Positions 19,261 to 19,876 of a DNA stretch of 19,876 nucleotides are shown here, in pieces. Under the pieces are notes generated by a model that did not search any database, was not told the DNA's origin, and saw only the letters and a program-made list of their open reading frames with translations. The translations under genes were made by a program, and so were the position numbers. How positions within the stretch are numbered: position 1 is the first letter of the stretch; every line of letters begins with the position of its first letter. Where the stretch lies: NCBI GenBank assembly GCA_964058845.1, contig CAXKVR010000709.1, positions 1 through 19,876 of the forward strand, read 5' to 3'. The stretch comes from Carex sylvatica. Taxonomy: Eukaryota > Streptophyta > Magnoliopsida > Poales > Cyperaceae.

Positions 19261-19876
19261 AAAGGAGTTGGTTTGATTCCGGCTCATTTGATGTTGATTA
19301 TAATTGTTGTCATTTTTGTAACTAGGTTTAGGAGTGTTGATGAATCGGGAAAAGAAAAATAATATTGCACGATGGAGCAAGTTATCTCTAGCAAAATTTT
19401 TGGGACAACTCAAATGCTTAGGCTAACAACCCGGTCGAAATGATTTGAATCGTATCTCACTGGAGAAGACTTAACGACTCGGAAAATATTGTCTACATTG
19501 TCCAGATCTATATATATATATATTTTAATTTGCACTAATTTGCAGTCGAAATAATCGTTATATATATTTTTTTAACAATCTACGGCTTGAGCAAATTGCG
19601 CACGCTGAGCAGCAAAAATAATATCAGAGGCTCAGCGCTACACAGGATTCTAAAATTGCAACTCCTTTTTAGTTCATCCATACTGTAAGTGCGAAAAGAC
19701 CTTAAATTTACAATCATGATTGTAGGTATACAAACAAAATCGCACGGGATAGGTATATAATATTATTAATTAATTATTAAATTGCCGAGTATCTGATTGA
19801 TCGATGGTCTATCACCCAATCGACATACAATGCTCAGATAACCCGATCATCAATCCGAATAATCAAAACCTGTACA
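19261..19876. other. Intergenic sequence, nothing recognised
   Basis: AT-rich sequence with a (TA)n run at about 19509-19522. No coding frame, RNA gene or transposon terminus can be supported. Confidence 0.5.

Overview
The window is nuclear DNA of a flowering plant, most likely a eudicot. It is AT-rich and intron-containing, with plant-type splice sites, plant-style MITEs and five protein genes whose closest recognisable relatives are plant proteins. I cannot name the species from sequence alone.

Layout from left to right. (1) The 3' part of a plus-strand gene for a 12-helix major-facilitator transporter of the molybdate-anion/MFSD5 family occupies 2-3442 as eight exons; its N terminus lies outside the window. 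(2) A transposon-worn stretch follows, with an RNase H-like relic. (3) A short minus-strand F-box gene of three exons lies at 6648-5070. It encodes 146 residues, and its exons are too short or too Met-poor to stand out as open frames. (4) A cluster of nested TTA/TAA-target MITEs lies at 6959-7613. (5) About 2 kb of AT-rich sequence leads to an intronless minus-strand TIM23 gene (10224-9688), the channel subunit of the mitochondrial presequence translocase. (6) A 2.6 kb intergenic region contains a Tourist-like MITE and a possible second, truncated one. (7) The minus-strand MTA gene (15630-12889) encodes the METTL3-type catalytic subunit of the mRNA N6-adenosine methyltransferase in seven coding exons, one of whose introns is GC-AG. 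(8) Divergent from it, the plus-strand SR splicing factor gene RS31 (16264-18982) has five coding exons and a 1.5 kb second intron that looks built for regulated, stop-containing alternative exons. The last 0.9 kb has no gene I can recognise.

The genes are ordinary plant housekeeping and RNA-regulation genes and do not form one pathway. The nearest thing to a joint system is the head-to-head MTA/RS31 pair. An mRNA methylation writer and a splicing factor share a 633 bp interval between their start codons, with three TGGGCC-type site II elements, a TATA box on the RS31 side and a small inverted-repeat-bounded insertion on the MTA side. TIM23 and RS31 also carry telo-box motifs near their 5' ends, a common arrangement in plant growth-related genes.

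I found no clear evidence of a wholly new biological system. The most useful observations are the reconstructed F-box gene, the self-nested MITE with its target-site duplication, the GC-AG intron in MTA, and the candidate poison exons with a cluster of ATGCCA words in RS31 intron 2.
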